Source of the DNA: Methylosinus sp. H3A
Lineage (GTDB): Bacteria > Pseudomonadota > Alphaproteobacteria > Rhizobiales > Beijerinckiaceae
Direction of reading: 5' to 3'
Length of the DNA stretch: 64,000 nucleotides
Assembly (NCBI RefSeq): GCF_015709455.1
Contig: NZ_JADNQW010000005.1
Span: 186,001-250,000, forward strand
Each line of letters starts with the position of its first letter. The first letter of the stretch is position 1. The translations under genes and the position numbers were made by a program. This document shows positions 1-8,710 of this stretch, in pieces. The notes under the pieces are model-generated. The model was not told the DNA's origin, did not search any database, and worked only from the letters and a program-made list of their open reading frames with translations.

Positions 1-362
1 GATTGATGCGTTCGGCGCTGCTCGCCGCCGATCTCGCGCTGATCCCCGTGCAGCCGTCGCCCTTCGACGGCTGGGCGTCGGCCGAGATGCTGGCTTTGCT
101 CGGCGAGGCGCGAATCTATCGTCCGCAGCTCGCCGCCCGTTTCATCCTGAACCGCTATGCGGCGCGCACCGTCATCGCGCGCGAGACGGCCGAGACGCTC
201 GCCGATCACGATCCGCCAGCGCTCTCCGCCACCATTGGTCAGCGCATCGCCTTCGCCGACGCCGCACAGACCGGCAGGCTCGTCTGCGAGCTCGCCGACG
301 ACACGCCGGCGGCGCGCGAGATCGTCGCGCTCGCCGCCGAGGTCGGGAGGATCGCGCCATGA
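1..362 (+). CDS. parA: ParA family partition ATPase, 3' part only
   Basis: The frame is open to the left edge, so the N-terminal Walker A region is off the window. What remains (about 119 residues) has the typical ParA segment ADLALIPVQPSPFDGWAS, where a hydrophobic strand is followed by the 'PVQPS' turn, and a helical C-terminus. In ICEs with this gene order ParA stabilises the excised circular form. Its stop codon (TGA at 360-362) overlaps the ATG of a 20-codon frame at 359, and the downstream genes are similarly coupled, so it heads the transfer operon in this window. Confidence 0.8.
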   Translation, partial: LMRSALLAADLALIPVQPSPFDGWASAEMLALLGEARIYRPQLAARFILNRYAARTVIARETAETLADHDPPALSATIGQRIAFADAAQTGRLVCELADDTPAAREIVALAAEVGRIAP

Positions 363-421
363 CGATCTTTGCCGATGTGGATGGCGATCCCTCGTCGTTC
401 CATGACGGAGGCGCCGCATGA
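359..421 (+). CDS. Possible 20-codon coupling microcistron between parA and the RHH gene
   Basis: An ATG at 359 overlaps the parA stop, and the frame ends with a TGA at 419-421 that overlaps the ATG of the next gene at 418. The encoded peptide, MTIFADVDGDPSSFHDGGAA, is acidic and matches nothing I recognise. Both junctions are exact ATGA overlaps, like the real gene junctions on either side. It may be a translated spacer that couples parA to its neighbour, or only a chance frame. Confidence 0.3.
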   Translation: MTIFADVDGDPSSFHDGGAA

Positions 422-672
422 ACGAGCGCCCTGCAAAGCGCGGCTTCGCGGCGCGTCCCGGCGACGCCGAGGGCTGGATCAGATCGGCCGATGCTCCCGC
501 CCGACGCGCGAACGACGCCAGCGGATTCACCGCACGCCTGACGATCGACGTCACGCCGGCGCTGCGCGGCCGCATCAAGGTCGCCGCCTTTCGGCGCGGC
601 GTCACCGTCGCCGACATGCTGCGCGACCTGCTCGCGCGCGAATTCCCCGACGATCCCGGAGAGACATCATGA
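418..672 (+). CDS. Small ribbon-helix-helix-like protein beside parA
   Basis: 84 residues. The second half (FTARLTIDVTPALRGRIKVAAFRRGVTVADMLRDLLAREF) reads as a ribbon-helix-helix fold: a beta strand with alternating Thr/Leu, then two helices with a GVTVADMLRDLL core. The N-terminal third is charged and probably disordered. It lies directly after parA and overlaps the next gene by ATGA (stop 670-672, next start 669), fitting a ParB/omega-like DNA-binding partner for ParA or a regulator of the transfer operon. Function is inferred from fold and position only. Confidence 0.7.
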   Translation: MNERPAKRGFAARPGDAEGWIRSADAPARRANDASGFTARLTIDVTPALRGRIKVAAFRRGVTVADMLRDLLAREFPDDPGETS

Positions 673-1187
673 ACGACAACGAGCCGCAATCCGCTCGCGT
701 CGAAGCGCCGCCGCCTCGCGGCGCTGCGCCTCTCACCCATGTCGAGCTGACATGGATCGAGAAGAAGATCGAGTTCCGGATTCGCTTCGGCCATCGCGCG
801 GCGGACAAGATTGTCGACCGCCGCCGCCGCATCGCCAGCTTCGCTCCCGGCAGCATCTTCTGCTTCGTCCGATGGGCGTCGAATGACTATGGCACGGTGA
901 TTTCGCGGATGGACATCGTGCGCGCCGTCGGAGCCGGCGAGCGCTATCAGACGCTGCCTTTCGTGCGGCCCGGTGGCGAGATCCTGCTGCGCGTCGACGC
1001 CTGGCCGAGGGTCGAGCGAGCCCTCCAGGCGATCGACGCCATCGAGGCGATCGGCGTCGATCCGGCCGACGCGTCGCCCGACTATTGGCGGCATTTGCAC
1101 AACCGTCTCGCCGTCGGCGACGAGCCACGCACCTACACGCGCGAGCAGCATGACGCCTGGCTGAAGCGCCGGAGCGTCGCGCCATGA
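669..1187 (+). CDS. DUF2840 domain protein of the ICE transfer block
   Basis: 172 residues starting with MNDNEPQS at 669. The frame is open upstream to 369, but that part is out-of-frame parA/RHH sequence. The core with THVELTWIEKKIEFRIRFG and FAPGSIFCFVRWASNDYGT is characteristic of DUF2840 proteins, which are found almost only between parA and traF in alphaproteobacterial ICEs. Biochemical role unknown. It overlaps both neighbours by ATGA, so it is probably translated in a fixed ratio with them. Confidence 0.8.
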   Translation: MNDNEPQSARVEAPPPRGAAPLTHVELTWIEKKIEFRIRFGHRAADKIVDRRRRIASFAPGSIFCFVRWASNDYGTVISRMDIVRAVGAGERYQTLPFVRPGGEILLRVDAWPRVERALQAIDAIEAIGVDPADASPDYWRHLHNRLAVGDEPRTYTREQHDAWLKRRSVAP

Positions 1188-1729
1188 TCCGCCTCGGCTA
1201 TGTCACGGCGACGCTCTCATCTGTGCTGCTGATCGGCGGCCAGACCCTGGTTCCTGTCACGCCATGGCTCGTCTGGAACGCCACGGCGAGCACGCCGACA
1301 GGACTCTATGCGCTTCAGGCCACGGGCCGACACCAGGCTATGCAGCTGGTGGCAATCCGCCCGCCGGAACTCATCGCGAGCTTCCTCGCTGACGGCGGCT
1401 TCCTGCCGAAAGGCGTGCTGCTCTTGAAGCATGTCTTGGCGCTCCCCGGACAGACGGTGTGCCGCGCCGGCCCCACCGTCACCGTCGATGGTGTCGACGT
1501 CGGCGAAGCGCGAGATCGCGATCGCTTCGGTCGTCCGCTGCCGCAATGGAGCGGCTGCCGGACACTTCGGCCGGACGAGGTCTTCCTCATGAATCCGACC
1601 GTTCAGGACAGCCTCGACGGGCGTTACTTCGGTCCACTCCCCGCCGCGTCGATCATCGCTCGCGCGGTTCCAATCTGGACTGATGAAGAAGGCGACGGCC
1701 GCTTCGTCTGGCGCGCCGCGACCGACTGA
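1184..1729 (+). CDS. traF: TraF-like conjugative signal peptidase (S26)
   Basis: 181 residues with an N-terminal membrane segment (about residues 6-28). Family S26C peptidases cut, and in RP4 circularise, the TrbC pilin in the periplasm. The catalytic Ser is expected in NATASTPTGLY (about residue 36) and the general-base Lys in VLLLKHVLALPG (about residue 82). The GxYFGPLP segment near residue 148 is the usual family C-terminal box. The partner pilin TrbC is encoded at 8707-9045. The start overlaps the DUF2840 stop. Confidence 0.88.
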   Translation: MIRLGYVTATLSSVLLIGGQTLVPVTPWLVWNATASTPTGLYALQATGRHQAMQLVAIRPPELIASFLADGGFLPKGVLLLKHVLALPGQTVCRAGPTVTVDGVDVGEARDRDRFGRPLPQWSGCRTLRPDEVFLMNPTVQDSLDGRYFGPLPAASIIARAVPIWTDEEGDGRFVWRAATD

Positions 1730-1763
1730 CACCCGCAGGACTTTACCAATATGGGGAATTCCG

Positions 1764-2099
1764 ATGACGCAGATCGGTCGATTCAGGCGCACCAAGTCAG
1801 GCTATTCGGGCGCCATCCGCACGCTGTCCCTCGACGCCCAGATCGTTCTGGTTCCCTCCGACCACGGCGGCGCGGAGAACGCGCCGGATTATCGCATCCT
1901 GCTCGGCGATGACGAAGGACCAGAGATCGGGGCGGCATGGAAGCGCATCGGCGAAAAGGCCGGCGACTATGTCTCGCTGCTCCTCGACGATCCATCCCTG
2001 ACGCAGCCGATCCGCGCCAATCTGTTCCAGTCGAGCGAAGACAAGTCCAACTGGATTCTGCACTGGACCCGACTCCAGAAGCGCAGCGAGCGGGATTGA
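1764..2099 (+). CDS. DUF736 family protein
   Basis: 111 residues, start chosen at MTQIGRFRR because a purine-rich GGGGAA lies about 8 bases upstream and homologues begin this way. The frame is open further upstream only as overlap with traF. DUF736 proteins are small, mostly beta, and are strongly associated with plasmid and ICE transfer regions of Alphaproteobacteria. The C-terminal segment NLFQSSEDKSNWILHWTR is the conserved part. Function unknown. Its place between traF and the transglycosylase is the standard order in this ICE family. Confidence 0.85.
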   Translation: MTQIGRFRRTKSGYSGAIRTLSLDAQIVLVPSDHGGAENAPDYRILLGDDEGPEIGAAWKRIGEKAGDYVSLLLDDPSLTQPIRANLFQSSEDKSNWILHWTRLQKRSERD

Positions 2100-2103
2100 T
2101 GAC

Positions 2104-2880
2104 ATGCGTCCCGCACTCTCGCTCATGAGCAAATCGGACCGCCTGAACCGGGCCTGCACGCGTGCGCGATTCACGCTCCTTCTTCTTTTCGGCCTCGCCC
2201 CGGTCTGCACACTGGGCGGAGTCCTGCCCGCAAAGGCAGCGCCGATCGAGCGCTCGACCGATGGCGATCCCTATGCTCTCCATGTCATAGAGGCTGCGCG
2301 GCGCTTCGGCATTCCCGTGGCATGGATTCGGGCCGTGATGCAGATCGAAAGCCGCGCCCACCGAGATGCCGTCTCGCCCAAAGGCGCAATGGGCCTCATG
2401 CAGATCATGCCCGACACCTGGTCGGAGCTGCGCGCCCGTTACGCTCTTGCCGGCGATCCTTTCGACCCGCGCGACAACATCGTCGCCGGCGCGGCCTATC
2501 TCCGCGAGCTGCACGATCGCTACGGCTCGCCGGGCTTCCTCGCGGCCTATAATGCGGGACCGCGCCGCTACGAGGACTATCTCGACGGACGCCGTTCATT
2601 GCTATCCGAGACCGTCGCCTATGTCGCAGCGCTCGCCCCTCTCATCGAGGGAAATGACGGCGCTCGACCCGCCATTCGCTCCGTCTCTGGTCTGTCGTTC
2701 TGGATAAGGGCGCCGCTGTTCGTCGGACGGCCCGACGGCGCACGCACCGCCAATCATCCAGCGCCAATTCGGACAGCGACCGACAGGGGGACTGTCGCCG
2801 CCATGCGCGATATGTCCGCCATCGCGCCTCGCTCCGACGGACTGTTCGTCACGCTCTCGTCGACAGAGCACGCACAATGA
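2104..2880 (+). CDS. Lytic transglycosylase of the conjugation machinery (VirB1/TrbN-like)
   Basis: 258 residues. An N-terminal hydrophobic segment ending in a PAKAA-type site looks like a signal peptide. The SLT domain spans about residues 65-165, with the catalytic Glu in MQIESRAHRDAVS, the GAMGLMQIMPDTW motif and AYNAGPRRYEDY. It opens peptidoglycan for assembly of the transfer apparatus in the periplasm. The C-terminal 90 residues are low in recognisable motifs. A start at residue 8 (MSKSDRLN) is also possible. Confidence 0.9.
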   Translation: MRPALSLMSKSDRLNRACTRARFTLLLLFGLAPVCTLGGVLPAKAAPIERSTDGDPYALHVIEAARRFGIPVAWIRAVMQIESRAHRDAVSPKGAMGLMQIMPDTWSELRARYALAGDPFDPRDNIVAGAAYLRELHDRYGSPGFLAAYNAGPRRYEDYLDGRRSLLSETVAYVAALAPLIEGNDGARPAIRSVSGLSFWIRAPLFVGRPDGARTANHPAPIRTATDRGTVAAMRDMSAIAPRSDGLFVTLSSTEHAQ

Positions 2881-3092
2881 ACCAGCATCGCTATTGCAGT
2901 CGGACTGCCGACATTTGCGCACTGAGGGACTTCTTTGCCGCCATTTGCCCGACGCGGAACGCGTGCAGGCGCATTGCGAGCGCGGATTTTGACCACTTCG
3001 CCATCCAGCGTTTCCGAGCGCGATGTGGCGAAGAGAGAACGGCGGAAAGCAATTCAGCGCAGAACACGACCGCACGAAGGCGAGATAAAAGC

Positions 3093-3147
3093 GCCTGCCA
3101 CGCCGGCAGACAAGTCGCTGTCGCGACTCGTCTTTCGTCTGGCAGGC
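3093..3147. other. Candidate oriT: nested inverted repeats upstream of the relaxase
   Basis: The 370-bp gap 2881-3250 has no convincing gene. Inside it GCCTGCC (3093-3099) pairs with GGCAGGC (3141-3147), CAGAC (3107-3111) pairs with GTCTG (3137-3141), and a perfect 6-bp stem AGTCGC/GCGACT with a TGTC loop sits in the centre (3113-3128). A related TTGGCAGG lies just downstream. Conjugative origins often combine such repeats and lie directly upstream of the relaxase gene. No nic site can be named from sequence alone. Confidence 0.45.
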
Positions 3148-3250
3148 CGCTCGGTCGTTGGCAGGTTTCGGCGAGTTCTCGTGGAATTACAAAGCCTCGA
3201 CTTGCACACTACGTTCTAACGGCTGTCGTTCGCCTCGGCGAGGCGGTCCG

Positions 3251-5008
3251 ATGAGCCGGAAGGAGAGCGACTTCCGCGTCCGTCCGGGACGGGTCCGCAC
3301 GACACGCGCGCCGAAGCCGAAGAGCTTCGTCGCTGAGGTTCTGAAGGCCGCGCGAAAGGCCGGACCTGCGACGCCGCATAGCGGCGCGCGATCCGCTGCC
3401 GCCGGCGGCTCCGGCTTCGGGCGCGGGCGCGCCGCCTTCGGCCGCGCCCGCCTCTTCGATCCGGGTCGACGCGTCGTCGTCAAGGCGCGCGTCGTCCGCC
3501 ACAAGGGCCGCAGCTTTCGATCGGCGCCGCTGTCGGCGCATTTTGCCTATCTGAAGCGCGAGGGCGTCAGCCGCGATGGAGAGAAAGGCGTGATGTTCGA
3601 CGCGGCCAGCGACCGTGCCGACGATCGCGCCTTCGCCGAGCGATGCGAGGACGACCGGCATCACTTCCGCTTCATCGTCTCGCCCGAGGACGCCGGCGAG
3701 ATGACCGATCTCAAAGCCTTCACCCGCGACCTCGCCGGGCGGATGGAGGCCGATCTCGGAACGAAGCTCGACTGGGTCGCCGTCGATCATTGGAACACCG
3801 ACAACCCGCATATCCATCTGCTGGTGCGCGGCGTCGACGAGACCGGCGCCGATCTCGTCATCGCCCGCGATTACATCAGCCGCGGCCTGCGCTCGCGCGC
3901 GGAAGACCTCGTCGCCATCGAGCTCGGACCGCGCCCCGAACATGCGATCCGCTCGGCGCTCGAGCGCGAGGTCGACGCCGATCGCTGGACACGGCTCGAC
4001 GCCGCCATCCGCGTCGCCGCCGACGAGACGGGTCTGGTCGACCTGCGCCCGGCGAGTCCTGGCCCAGACGATCCCGAATTGCGCCGCCTGATGGTCGGCC
4101 GCGCTCAGAAGCTCGAGCGAATGGGACTCGCCGCTTCCGCTGGTCCTGGCCGATGGATGATCGGCCTCGAGGCGGAACGCGCGCTACGCGATCTCGGAAT
4201 GCGCGGCGACATCATCAAGACCATGCACCGCGCCTTCACCGAGCGCGGCCAGGACCGCGGCGTCGGCGATTATGCCATCGATGCGGCGCCTTCGGCGTCG
4301 CCGATCGTCGGTCGGCTGGTCGACAAGGGACTCCACGACGAGCTGAACGGAGAAGCCTACGCCATAATCGACGGGACCGACGGCCGCGTCCATCATGTCC
4401 GCTTGCGCGGCGTCGAGGCGTTCGAAGATGCCCCGCCGATCGGCGGCCTCGTCGAGGTGCGGCGCTTCGGCGGCGCCGACGATCCGCAGCCGACGCTCAT
4501 CCTGGCGACACGCTCGGATTTCGATCTCGACCGCCAGATCGGCGCGTCGGGGGCGACATGGCTTGATCACCGTCTCGTCGAGCGCACGCCGACGCCGTTG
4601 GCGATGGGCGGATTCGGCGGCGAGGTCCGCGAGGCCATGAAGACGCGCGCCGAGCATCTCATCGCAGAAGGGCTGGCTCAGCGCCGAGGCGGGCAGATCA
4701 TTTTCCAGCGCGACCTGCTCGCGACGCTGCGCGGCGGCGAGTTGAATGACGCAGCCGCGAAGCTCTCGGCCGTGACCGGCCTTGCGCACAACCAGGCCGC
4801 GGCCGGCAATCAAATCTCTGGCGTCTATCGCCAGCGCCTCATGCTCGCTTCCGGGCGCTTCGCCATGATCGACGACGGTCTCGGCTTCCAGCTCGTGCCC
4901 TGGTCGCCGGCGCTCGAAAAGAAGCTCGGCCAGCATGTCGCCGGGACAGCGCGAGACGACGGCGGCATCGAATGGAGCATCGGCAGAAAACGAGGATTGG
5001 GCCTATGA
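3251..5008 (+). CDS. Relaxase with DUF3363 domain
   Basis: 585 residues, starting MSRKESDFRVRPG at 3251; the longer frame is intergenic. The N-terminal relaxase domain contains the metal-binding histidine cluster VDHWNTDNPHIHLLVRG (about residues 178-194), followed by DYISRGLRSRAEDL. The remainder is the DUF3363 region. It nicks oriT, stays linked to the 5' end and is handed to TraG. The same architecture is known from RlxS of rhizobial symbiosis ICEs. A basic Arg/Lys/Pro-rich leader (residues 1-60) probably binds DNA. Confidence 0.9.
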   Translation: MSRKESDFRVRPGRVRTTRAPKPKSFVAEVLKAARKAGPATPHSGARSAAAGGSGFGRGRAAFGRARLFDPGRRVVVKARVVRHKGRSFRSAPLSAHFAYLKREGVSRDGEKGVMFDAASDRADDRAFAERCEDDRHHFRFIVSPEDAGEMTDLKAFTRDLAGRMEADLGTKLDWVAVDHWNTDNPHIHLLVRGVDETGADLVIARDYISRGLRSRAEDLVAIELGPRPEHAIRSALEREVDADRWTRLDAAIRVAADETGLVDLRPASPGPDDPELRRLMVGRAQKLERMGLAASAGPGRWMIGLEAERALRDLGMRGDIIKTMHRAFTERGQDRGVGDYAIDAAPSASPIVGRLVDKGLHDELNGEAYAIIDGTDGRVHHVRLRGVEAFEDAPPIGGLVEVRRFGGADDPQPTLILATRSDFDLDRQIGASGATWLDHRLVERTPTPLAMGGFGGEVREAMKTRAEHLIAEGLAQRRGGQIIFQRDLLATLRGGELNDAAAKLSAVTGLAHNQAAAGNQISGVYRQRLMLASGRFAMIDDGLGFQLVPWSPALEKKLGQHVAGTARDDGGIEWSIGRKRGLGL

Positions 5009-5042
5009 TGATCGGTGAATCTCGATCGCCGGTTCACGCGCC

Positions 5043-5076
5043 AGTATTTTTTCGTCTCGGTTCGCCACGCTACGAT
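5043..5076 (+). promoter_or_regulatory. AGTATTTTTTCG / GCTACGAT motif upstream of traG
   Basis: AGTATTTTTTCG at 5043-5054 and GCTACGAT at 5069-5076 lie in the 145-bp gap before traG. The same 12-mer and the same octamer recur at 7593-7629 before trbB. The T-run is striking in this GC-rich block. It may be an operator or promoter element that co-controls the coupling protein and the pilus operon. Confidence 0.4.
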
Positions 5077-5153
5077 CGCGACGCGAACACGCTTGAATGC
5101 GTTCGGACCGCGTCTTTGTCTCGACGTCTCGCTCTATTCGAATGGAGGCGTCC

Positions 5154-7133
5154 TTGTCCGCTACCAGGATTCTCTGGGGCCAGATCCTCGTCATATCGCT
5201 CATCGTGCTGACGACGATATGGGCGGCGACCGAATGGACCGCCTGGCGCCTCGGCTTCCAGCCGCAGCTCGGACATCCCTGGTTCGCGCTCGCCCATTTC
5301 CCCTTCTATCCGCCGCCCGCCTTCTTCTGGTGGTGGTACGCATTCGACGCCTACGCGCCGGCGATCTTCGTCGAAGGCGGCTATATCGCGGCCTCCGCCG
5401 GACCGCTGTCCATCGCGACGGCGATCGCCATGTCGATCTGGCGCGCGCGCGAGGCCGACGACGCCGAGACCTATGGGTCCGCCCGCTGGGCGCGGCTCGA
5501 CGAGTTGAAGGCCGCCGGCCTGCTCGGCCCCGACGGCGTCGTGCTCGGCCGGCAGGAGACCTCATATCTGCGGCACGACGGACCGGAGCATGTCCTCTGC
5601 TTCGCCCCAACGCGCTCCGGCAAAGGCGTAGGGCTGGTGGTGCCGACTCTGCTCACCTGGCCGGGCTCGGCCATCGTCCACGACATCAAGGGCGAGAACT
5701 GGCAGCTCACCGCCGGATTTCGCGCGCGGCACGGCCGTGCCCTGCTGTTCGATCCGACCAACGGCGACTCCGCCGCCTATAACCCGCTGCTCGAAGTGCG
5801 CAGGGGCGAGTGGGAAGTCCGCGACGTGCAGAACGTCGCCGACGTGCTGGTCGATCCGGAAGGATCGCTCGAGCGCCGGAACCATTGGGAGAAGACCAGC
5901 CACTCGCTGCTGGTCGGCGCCATCCTCCACGTCCTCTACGCCGAAGCGGACAAGACGCTCGCCGGCGTCGCCGCTTTCCTCTCCGACCCGAACCGGCCGA
6001 TCGAAACGACGCTACTGGCGATGATGACCACGCGCCATCTCGGCGGTGCCGGCCCGCACCCCGTCGTCGCCTCGGCGGCGCGCGAGCTTCTCAACAAATC
6101 CGACAATGAGCGTTCGGGCGTCCTCAGCACCGCCATGTCGTTCCTGGGCCTCTATCGCGATCCCGTCGTGGCGAGAGTGACCCGCCAATGCGACTGGCGG
6201 ATCGCCGATCTCGTGTCCGGCGCGCGTCCGGCCACGCTCTACCTCGTGGTGCCGCCCTCCGACATCAGCCGCACCAAGCCGCTGATCCGACTCTTGCTCA
6301 ATCAGATTGGTCGACGCCTGACCGAGGAATTGCGCCCGACGGGCCGCCGTCACCGCATGCTGCTGATGCTCGACGAATTCCCGGCGCTCGGACGACTCGA
6401 CTTTTTCGAGAGCGCGCTGGCCTTCATGGCGGGCTATGGCATCAAGAGCTTTCTGATCGCGCAATCGCTGAACCAAATCGAGAAGGCCTATGGGGCGAAC
6501 AACTCCATCCTCGACAATTGCCATGTGCGCGTGTCTTTCGCGACCAATGACGAGCGCACTGCGAAGCGGGTGAGCGACGCGCTCGGCGCCGCCACCGAGA
6601 TGAAGGCGATGAAGAACTATGCCGGCCATCGGCTTTCGCCCTGGCTCGGCCACCTGATGGTATCGCGCTCCGAGACGGCGCGCCCGCTTCTCACCCCCGG
6701 CGAGATCATGCAGCTTCCGCCATCAGACGAGATCGTGATGATGTCGGGCCTGCATCCGATCCGCGCGAAGAAGGCGCGCTATTATGAGGACAGCCGCTTC
6801 GCCGAGCGGATTCTGCCGCCTCCGGATGACGCGGCTCACACGCCCCGGCTGGATGACTGGTCCGCCCTCCCAGTCCAGCGCCCGGCAACCGACCTCCTCG
6901 CGCGGTCGACGGCCGAGGACGAGGCCAATGGCGGGTTGAGACGCGAGCCGGAGCTGCCCGACCACGTCGCGATCGTGAAGGAGACGACGCCGTCGCGTCG
7001 GGGCAGAAGCGAATTCGCCATCGTGGACGATACGCCAGAGCAGGCCGCGCGCCAGCAGGAAATCATCCGGCAGCGCATGGGCGGCCTCGCCCGCCAGGGC
7101 GCGATGGATCCGGCTGACGGCCTCAAGCTGTAG
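5154..7133 (+). CDS. traG: Type IV coupling protein TraG/VirD4
   Basis: 659 residues from a TTG at 5154, preceded by GGAGG at 5144-5148; this gives MSATRILWGQ. An ATG at 5142 is the alternative. Two N-terminal membrane segments anchor it in the inner membrane. Walker A is in APTRSGKGVGLVVPTLL, followed by IVHDIKGENW, and Walker B is LLMLDEFPALGRLDFFESAL. It is the ATPase that links the relaxosome to the Trb channel. The C-terminal 100 residues are charged and variable. Confidence 0.92.
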   Translation: MSATRILWGQILVISLIVLTTIWAATEWTAWRLGFQPQLGHPWFALAHFPFYPPPAFFWWWYAFDAYAPAIFVEGGYIAASAGPLSIATAIAMSIWRAREADDAETYGSARWARLDELKAAGLLGPDGVVLGRQETSYLRHDGPEHVLCFAPTRSGKGVGLVVPTLLTWPGSAIVHDIKGENWQLTAGFRARHGRALLFDPTNGDSAAYNPLLEVRRGEWEVRDVQNVADVLVDPEGSLERRNHWEKTSHSLLVGAILHVLYAEADKTLAGVAAFLSDPNRPIETTLLAMMTTRHLGGAGPHPVVASAARELLNKSDNERSGVLSTAMSFLGLYRDPVVARVTRQCDWRIADLVSGARPATLYLVVPPSDISRTKPLIRLLLNQIGRRLTEELRPTGRRHRMLLMLDEFPALGRLDFFESALAFMAGYGIKSFLIAQSLNQIEKAYGANNSILDNCHVRVSFATNDERTAKRVSDALGAATEMKAMKNYAGHRLSPWLGHLMVSRSETARPLLTPGEIMQLPPSDEIVMMSGLHPIRAKKARYYEDSRFAERILPPPDDAAHTPRLDDWSALPVQRPATDLLARSTAEDEANGGLRREPELPDHVAIVKETTPSRRGRSEFAIVDDTPEQAARQQEIIRQRMGGLARQGAMDPADGLKL

Positions 7134-7139
7134 GAGGCG

Positions 7140-7586
7140 ATGATGCGCGACCGCCTCAATGTCTCGCTTCCCGTCGAGATGATCGCGAGGATCAACGAGC
7201 TCGCTGCGCAGAAACGTCTGACACGCTCCGCCATTGTAGAGGCTGCCGTCGCGTCCTTCTTATCGCCAGACGGCGCAGATCGCATGGAGGCCGCCTTCAC
7301 GCGCCGCCTCGACCGGCTGACCCGTCAGGTTCAACGGCTAGAGCGCAACAGCGGCCTCACGACCGAAGCGCTCGCGCTATTCGTCCGCTTCTGGCTGACC
7401 GTCACGCCGCCCTTGCCGCCAGAGGCGCAAGCGGCCGCCCAGGTGAAAGGGCGCGAACGCTACGAAGGCTTCATCGAGGCGCTGGGGCGGCGACTCAATC
7501 AGGGGCGGACACTGCTCGACGAGATCCCAAAAGACATGCTCCGCACCGAACGAGCCGACGAGAACGCCACCGACTCGCGCGAATAG
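7140..7586 (+). CDS. CopG-like ribbon-helix-helix protein between traG and trbB
   Basis: 148 residues. The first 45 form a ribbon-helix-helix domain (RLNVSLPVEMIARINELA, then RLTRSAIVEAAVASFL). The middle is a helical or coiled segment with MEAAFTRRLDRLTRQVQRLE, and the C-terminus is amphipathic. GGAGG directly follows the traG stop and serves the ATG at 7140. Proteins of this type occupy this slot in many Trb-type ICEs and are annotated as CopG regulators. Likely DNA-binding; target unknown, with the repeated motif at 5043 and 7593 a candidate. Confidence 0.75.
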   Translation: MMRDRLNVSLPVEMIARINELAAQKRLTRSAIVEAAVASFLSPDGADRMEAAFTRRLDRLTRQVQRLERNSGLTTEALALFVRFWLTVTPPLPPEAQAAAQVKGRERYEGFIEALGRRLNQGRTLLDEIPKDMLRTERADENATDSRE

Positions 7587-7592
7587 GAAGCA

Positions 7593-7629
7593 AGTATTTT
7601 TTCGCTGGGCTACGACGGGCTGCTACGAT
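7593..7629 (+). promoter_or_regulatory. Second AGTATTTTTTCG / GCTACGA motif, upstream of trbB
   Basis: AGTATTTTTTCG at 7593-7604 is followed by GCTACGAC at 7609-7616 and GCTACGAT at 7622-7629. It sits at the start of the 137-bp gap between the CopG-like gene and trbB and copies the arrangement before traG. It probably marks the promoter or operator of the trb operon. Confidence 0.4.
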
Positions 7630-7723
7630 GACCAAAGCCTTGTTGATTACACCGGTTCCTTGCCTTTTCTAATCATCCCCGCAGCCGTTCGCCCTCCCGC
7701 GATCGACTGAAGCGGGGGCGGAT

Positions 7724-8710
7724 TTGACGGCTTCTCTTCTCCATTCACAGGCTCACGCGCGCGGCGCGCGCATGCTGCGCACGGCCCTCGGACCGGCCGT
7801 CGCGAGCTTTCTCGAAGACCCAACCGTCGTCGAGGTCATGCTCAATCCCGACGGAAGGCTCTGGATCGACAGATTATCGAGCGGCCTCGAGGATAGCGGC
7901 TGCAGAATGTCGGCGGCCGATGGCGAGCGCATCGTGCGGCTCGTCGCGCATCATGTCGGCGCCGAGGTTCATCCGGGCTCGCCGCGCGTCTCTGCGGAGC
8001 TGCCCGAGATGGGGGAGAGGTTCGAAGGACTTCTTCCTCCCGTCGTGGTGGCGCCCGCCTTCGCGATACGCAAGCCGGCGGTCGCTGTCTTCACACTCGA
8101 CGACTATTCCATCGCCGGCTTCATGACGTTCGGCCAAGCTGACACTCTGCGAAAAGCCGTTGCGGACCGCGAGAATATCCTGGTCGCAGGCGGCACGTCG
8201 ACAGGCAAGACAACGCTCGCCAATGCGCTGCTCGCCGAGATCGCGCATACGGCCGATCGTGTCGTGCTGATCGAGGATACGCGCGAGCTGCAATGCCGCG
8301 CGCCAAACCTCGTCGCTCTTCGCACCAAGGATCGCGTGGTCTCCCTTTCCGATCTCGTGCGCTCGTCGCTGAGGCTGCGCCCTGACCGCATTCCGATCGG
8401 CGAGGTCCGCGGCGCCGAAGCCCTCGACCTGCTGAAGGCCTGGGGAACCGGACATCCCGGCGGCATTGCCACGATTCACGCCGGTACGGCGCTCGGGGCG
8501 CTGCGCCGGCTCGAGCAGCTCATTCAGGAAGCCGTGATCACCGTGCCGCGCGCGCTGATCGCCGAGACCATCGATGTCATCGCCGTTGTGCAGGGCCGCG
8601 GCGGCGAGCGGCGCCTCGCAGAGCTCGCGGCGGTCGACGGCCTCGATCCATCCACCGGAGATTACCGAGTCCACTCGATCGCTGCAGATGTCGCAGGAGA
8701 CCAATCATGA
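7724..8710 (+). CDS. trbB: Conjugation ATPase TrbB (VirB11 family)
   Basis: 328 residues from a TTG at 7724, with GGGGGCGG upstream. Hexameric cytoplasmic ATPase powering pilus and channel assembly. Walker [17 protein letters not shown] carries an unusual Ser-Thr before the GKT. The Asp box is [17 protein letters not shown], Walker B lies near [17 protein letters not shown], and the His box is [12 protein letters not shown]. First gene of a contiguous run trbBCDEJ-K-LFGI. Confidence 0.93.
   Translation: MTASLLHSQAHARGARMLRTALGPAVASFLEDPTVVEVMLNPDGRLWIDRLSSGLEDSGCRMSAADGERIVRLVAHHVGAEVHPGSPRVSAELPEMGERFEGLLPPVVVAPAFAIRKPAVAVFTLDDYSIAGFMTFGQADTLRKAVADRENILVAGGTSTGKTTLANALLAEIAHTADRVVLIEDTRELQCRAPNLVALRTKDRVVSLSDLVRSSLRLRPDRIPIGEVRGAEALDLLKAWGTGHPGGIATIHAGTALGALRRLEQLIQEAVITVPRALIAETIDVIAVVQGRGGERRLAELAAVDGLDPSTGDYRVHSIAADVAGDQS

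Noticed and set aside
2877..3254. 125-codon frame between the transglycosylase and the relaxase
   Set aside because: No family resemblance and Arg/Ser/Cys-rich composition; the stretch is full of inverted repeats and better explained as oriT and promoter region.
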